Below are positions 8,601 to 10,707 of a stretch of 10,707 nt of DNA, piece by piece. The stretch is taken from the NCBI GenBank assembly GCA_003024175.1, contig MDYQ01000430.1, positions 1-10,707 of the forward strand, in the 5' to 3' direction. The position numbers and the translations under genes were made by a program. The notes beneath the pieces were generated by a model. That model was not told where the DNA came from. It searched no databases and saw nothing but the letters and a program-made list of their open reading frames with translations. The stretch is from Planoprotostelium fungivorum (Eukaryota > Evosea > Variosea > Cavosteliida > Cavosteliaceae). Numbering within the stretch: position 1 is the first letter of the stretch; every line of letters begins with the position of its first letter.

Positions 8601-9197
8601 TCGTAATCTCCACTCAACAGGAGCGATAAGACCTTCTCTGAGCCGGCAGATGCGGCGAGGTTGATCCAGGAAGAGAGAGGGAAGAGCGGTGATGTGGAAG
8701 ATAAGAGCTGACGGAGGAGCTCTACGTCCTCTCTGCGAATGATGATGTTGGCGAAGAAATCTGCATCGTCAGGAAGAGTAACGCACGGATCCGCTCACTG
8801 GCTTCTGAAGGGGCATTCAGAATGTCAGGACAGGTGGCTACGATCATTGGCAATAGATGAAGGAGGAAGTGATCTTGTTCTGGATTTCCAGTGCTGTGTT
8901 GCCGCAATCTGATCGTGTGTTGCTGGATGACCGGAAGGGAAGGTGCCGAGAGTCGTTCAAGATACTCCGTTGCGATGCGTGAGTGCATCTTTTGTATGTT
9001 CCCCAGAATGGCCGATAGTCCAACAGATCGAGGTCGAACCACCGTTGGCACTCTTCCCTCCATCGGTGCGATACTTGCTGACAGACACCGAAGGTTCTGA
9101 TGGCTAAATGCTTCCGTTCAGCGTTTTGGTCATCGAGACGGCGGAAGATAACGAAGAGGATGTGTCGCAGTAATTCCCAGCCGAGAATCTCTTCCAT
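5636..9197 (-). CDS. F-box-like and ankyrin-like multi-repeat protein
   Basis: Eight exons: 9197-8799, 8760-8411, 8372-7496, 7457-7211, 7158-6909, 6868-6414, 6375-6126 and 6070-5636. They give about 1,087 aa if one missing base near 8967 is allowed for; every other phase agrees. The N-terminus (residues about 4-50, ILGWELLRHILFVIF through SHRWREECQRW) resembles an F-box. A second copy starts near 404 (MIGWDVTKKIISFVM). Each is followed by a linker and degenerate ankyrin-like helical repeats (for example DSILHAVVRSG, SEKIDRSI). F-box/ankyrin proteins usually act as substrate receptors of SCF ubiquitin ligases; that role here is inference. Residues 625-859 and 860-1087 are tandem copies of the same exon pair; exons 5 and 7 are both 250 nt with identical phases. 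An ORF-based caller would probably split this into four genes, but introns at 8373-8410, 7159-7210 and 6376-6413 join them cleanly. The ATG at 9197 is the first in frame. Confidence 0.8.
5857..5897 (-). repeat. 41-nt exact repeat, copy in exon 8
   Basis: Identical over 41 nt to 6655-6695 in exon 6, 798 nt away. It encodes the FNDSILHAVVRSG core of the ankyrin-like unit. Flanking sequence is similar but diverged (a further 12-mer TGCAGTAGATCG is shared), so this is the best preserved part of the exon-pair duplication. Confidence 0.95.
6655..6695 (-). repeat. 41-nt exact repeat, copy in exon 6
   Basis: Partner of 5857-5897 in the preceding ankyrin-like unit of the same gene. The direct orientation and similar surroundings show a tandem internal duplication. 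Confidence 0.95.
8014..8031. repeat. (TCGA)4.5 simple repeat within coding sequence
   Basis: Four and a half copies of TCGA sit in exon 3 of the F-box/ankyrin gene, where they encode the IDRSIDR stretch. A tetranucleotide tract in coding DNA is prone to frame-changing slippage; here the frame is intact. Confidence 0.9.
8967..8968 (-). other. Apparent one-base deletion in exon 1 of the F-box/ankyrin gene
   Basis: Upstream of this point the frame with WGTYKRCTHASQ is the coding one; downstream the frame with EYLERLSAP is. The second module of the same protein reads through the matching place without interruption (WKTFERCQYPVQ then REFLSRI). No GT-AG pair of suitable size lies between the two frames. 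One extra G in the run on the minus strand would restore the frame. It is either a base-call or assembly error or a real frameshift. Confidence 0.65.
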
Positions 9198-9575
9198 CTT
9201 CAGCTCGTGCTCTGGTTGGTGCTGTAGTCTCTTTGCGTTTTCATTCTTCTGATTGTTTCGCAATGTGTAGCGATCGCTCGCAAGTTTGGCACCACCACAA
9301 AATTCAGGTTGCTGAACCGCTTAAAGAACGACGTCCGTATGGTGACTCACTATCTATAACTGAACGTATCTCCTCGTTAGGTTAATCCGGGTTGAATCTG
9401 CCAGAGGGCGATATGTTGCACGTTTCTCAGACATAGAAATCTTCAACAAAAATCAAGCGAAAGTGCCGGTGAATTGGAAATCCGATGGATTTTACCAAGA
9501 CTGTTTGTAGATCCTACTTTTGCAATTTGTCACACATACTAATCACCGACGTCAATCACATCACATCACAGAATC
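9198..9575. other. Divergent intergenic region
   Basis: 378 nt lie between the start codons of the F-box/ankyrin gene (minus) and the ClpB gene (plus), presumably holding both promoters. The minus strand has an ATG-free open stretch just upstream of 9197 in the same frame, back to a stop near 9323. A 5-nt tandem repeat (ATCACATCACATCACA, 9555-9570) ends just before the ClpB ATG, and the following CACAG could be a 5' UTR splice acceptor. I see no gene. Confidence 0.45.
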
Positions 9576-10707
9576 ATGCTGAGCTATCTACCGCGTAGAG
9601 TGCATAGTCAAACCATTTCTCGCCTGACGAAGAATGCGACACATGCCAAGCGTAAAGAACCAATCGCTTCACCGACCTTCTTGCTCCACAGTCCCTTCAC
9701 AACTAGGTTACTGTATCCGAAGGATACTCCGATATTACGGCGTGCATTCGGTGGATTTGGAAGCAATAACAACAACAACAACAATGGTGAGCACATACAG
9801 AGGAAGGAGCAAGCTGACACGATTCAGGTGGTAACTCATTTGGAAAGAGCAACAATTCTGGAGGGGGAGGTCAAGGTGAATGATCACATTTGATATGACG
9901 TGACACTCACTGAACGACAAAAGGACCAAAGATCACTTGGGAAGCAGCACCACAGACGGGAGACGCTTTGAAGAAGTATTGTAAAGATCTCACGGCCCTG
10001 GGTGCGTCTTACATCACCTCTCCATCGACTCATTCGAAGACAGCCGCACAAGGAAAGATCGATCCGGTCATTGGCAGAGAAGAAGAAGTCAGGAGGGCAC
10101 TCCAAGTCCTCTCACGAAGGACGAAGAACAATCCGGTTCTCATTGGAGAGCCTGGAGTGGGAAAGACGGCCATCGTGGAAGGCATGGCCCTGCGCATCGT
10201 CAACGGTGACGTCCCAGAATCTGTCAAGAAGAAGAAGATCTTCGCCCTCGATCTGGCATCCATCATCGCTGGTGCTAAATATCGTGGAGAGTTCGAGGAG
10301 AGATTCAAGGCCGTACTAGAAGATGTCGTAGCCAGTCAGGGACAGGTGAGTCGAGAGGTGCATCTTCCATTGCTGATGATGCAGGTGATCCTCTTTGTCG
10401 ATGAGATGCACGTCTTGGTCGGTGCCGGAGCTGCAGAAGGTGCTATCGATGTGAGTGAACGAAGGACTAACGAACATGATCATATCATCATCATCGCATT
10501 CGATGAAAAAATCCACCCGATCTGATGACGATCAGGCATCAAACATGTTGAAGCCTCAACTCGCGAGAGGAGAACTCCACTGCATCGGAGCCACCACTCT
10601 GAACGAGTACCGAAAGTACATCGAGAAGGACGCCGCCCTGGCCAGAAGATTCCAATCGGTTTACATCGGAGAGCCTTCCGTTCAAGACACGATCTCCATG
10701 CTGAGAG
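9576..10707 (+). CDS. clpB: Mitochondrial ClpB/Hsp78-type AAA+ disaggregase, 5' part
   Basis: Exons 9576-9786, 9828-9875, 9924-10001, 10044-10345, 10385-10450 and 10536 to the window edge, all phase-consistent (292 codons visible). Residues 1 to about 60 are Arg/Ser/Thr-rich without acidic runs, typical of a mitochondrial targeting sequence. An Asn/Gly linker (seven Asn, then GGGGQG) leads directly to the first AAA+ domain, so the usual ClpB N-domain is missing, as in yeast Hsp78. Visible motifs are [15 protein letters not shown], Walker A GEPGVGKT (147-154), pore loop KYRGEFEER (from 191), Walker B ILFVDE (D219, E220), the [18 protein letters not shown] segment and the RR arginine-finger pair. 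The family uses ATP to thread proteins out of aggregates together with Hsp70. The middle domain, second AAA+ domain and C-terminus lie beyond the window. Without splicing, introns 10002-10043 and 10346-10384 would read through as false 14- and 13-residue insertions. Confidence 0.95.
9765..9785 (+). repeat. AAT(AAC)5AAT tract coding for seven asparagines
   Basis: A trinucleotide tract just before the first splice donor of the ClpB gene encodes the poly-Asn linker between presequence and AAA+ domain. Its length may vary between strains without breaking the frame. Confidence 0.9.
10002..10043 (+). other. 42-nt stop-free intron in the ClpB gene
   Basis: GTGCGT to GACAG, 42 nt, in frame and free of stops. 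Removing it joins LTAL to [12 protein letters not shown], the standard family sequence; keeping it inserts 14 unrelated residues just before the conserved DPVIGR box. Confidence 0.85.
10346..10384 (+). other. 39-nt stop-free intron in the ClpB gene
   Basis: GTGAGT to ATGCAG with CTGAT near the end, 39 nt, in frame and stop-free. Removing it joins ASQGQ to VILFVDE, as in other ClpB proteins; keeping it puts 13 residues directly before the Walker B strand. Confidence 0.88.

Noticed and set aside
5636-9263. Four separate ankyrin genes, one per open stretch
   Set aside because: The stretches join through short GT-AG introns with matching phases at homologous positions, and no promoter-sized gaps lie between them.
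10316-10516. Minus-strand open frame opposite the ClpB gene
   Set aside because: It is a shadow of the strongly conserved AAA+ coding strand and two introns.

Overview
The window looks like nuclear DNA from a compact-genome eukaryotic microbe, most likely a free-living protist. I see five protein genes, all split by very small spliceosomal introns. I placed 27 introns of 22 to 97 nt, five of them exactly 38 nt. Almost all start GTGAG, GTRAN or similar and end CAG, TAG or AAG, usually with a CTGAC/CTAAC/CTCAC-like branch motif about 8-20 nt before the acceptor. The F-box/ankyrin architecture, a receptor-like adenylyl cyclase and short introns fit an amoebozoan such as a protosteloid amoeba. 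That assignment is inference; the sequence alone does not prove it.

Layout. (1) 1-482, minus: 5' part of an unrecognised coiled-coil-rich protein, cut by the window edge. (2) 483-1237: divergent intergenic region. (3) 1238-3734, plus: eight-exon gene for a two-pass membrane class III adenylyl cyclase with a glycosylatable ectodomain (736 aa). (4) 3735-3881: short convergent 3' region. (5) 3882-5497, minus: eight-exon gene for a 401-aa BSD-domain protein of the SYAP1/BSDC1 type. (6) 5636-9197, minus: one long eight-exon gene of about 1,087 aa with two F-box-like segments and degenerate ankyrin-like repeats, built by internal duplication of a multi-exon module. It has one apparent single-base frame break. 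(7) 9198-9575: divergent intergenic region. (8) 9576 to the right edge, plus: 5' part of a mitochondrial ClpB/Hsp78-type disaggregase with six exons visible.

The genes do not form an obvious pathway. They read as independent eukaryotic genes: cAMP signalling at a membrane, a BSD adaptor, a likely ubiquitin-ligase substrate receptor, and mitochondrial proteostasis. I found no mobile element, CRISPR array, rRNA or tRNA, and no sign of a bacterial operon. The points most worth a second look are the internal exon-module duplication with a 41-nt exact repeat, a 22-nt intron in the cyclase, two in-frame stop-free introns in the ClpB gene, a 17-nt palindromic inverted repeat in two introns of the BSD gene, and two places where one G seems to be missing.
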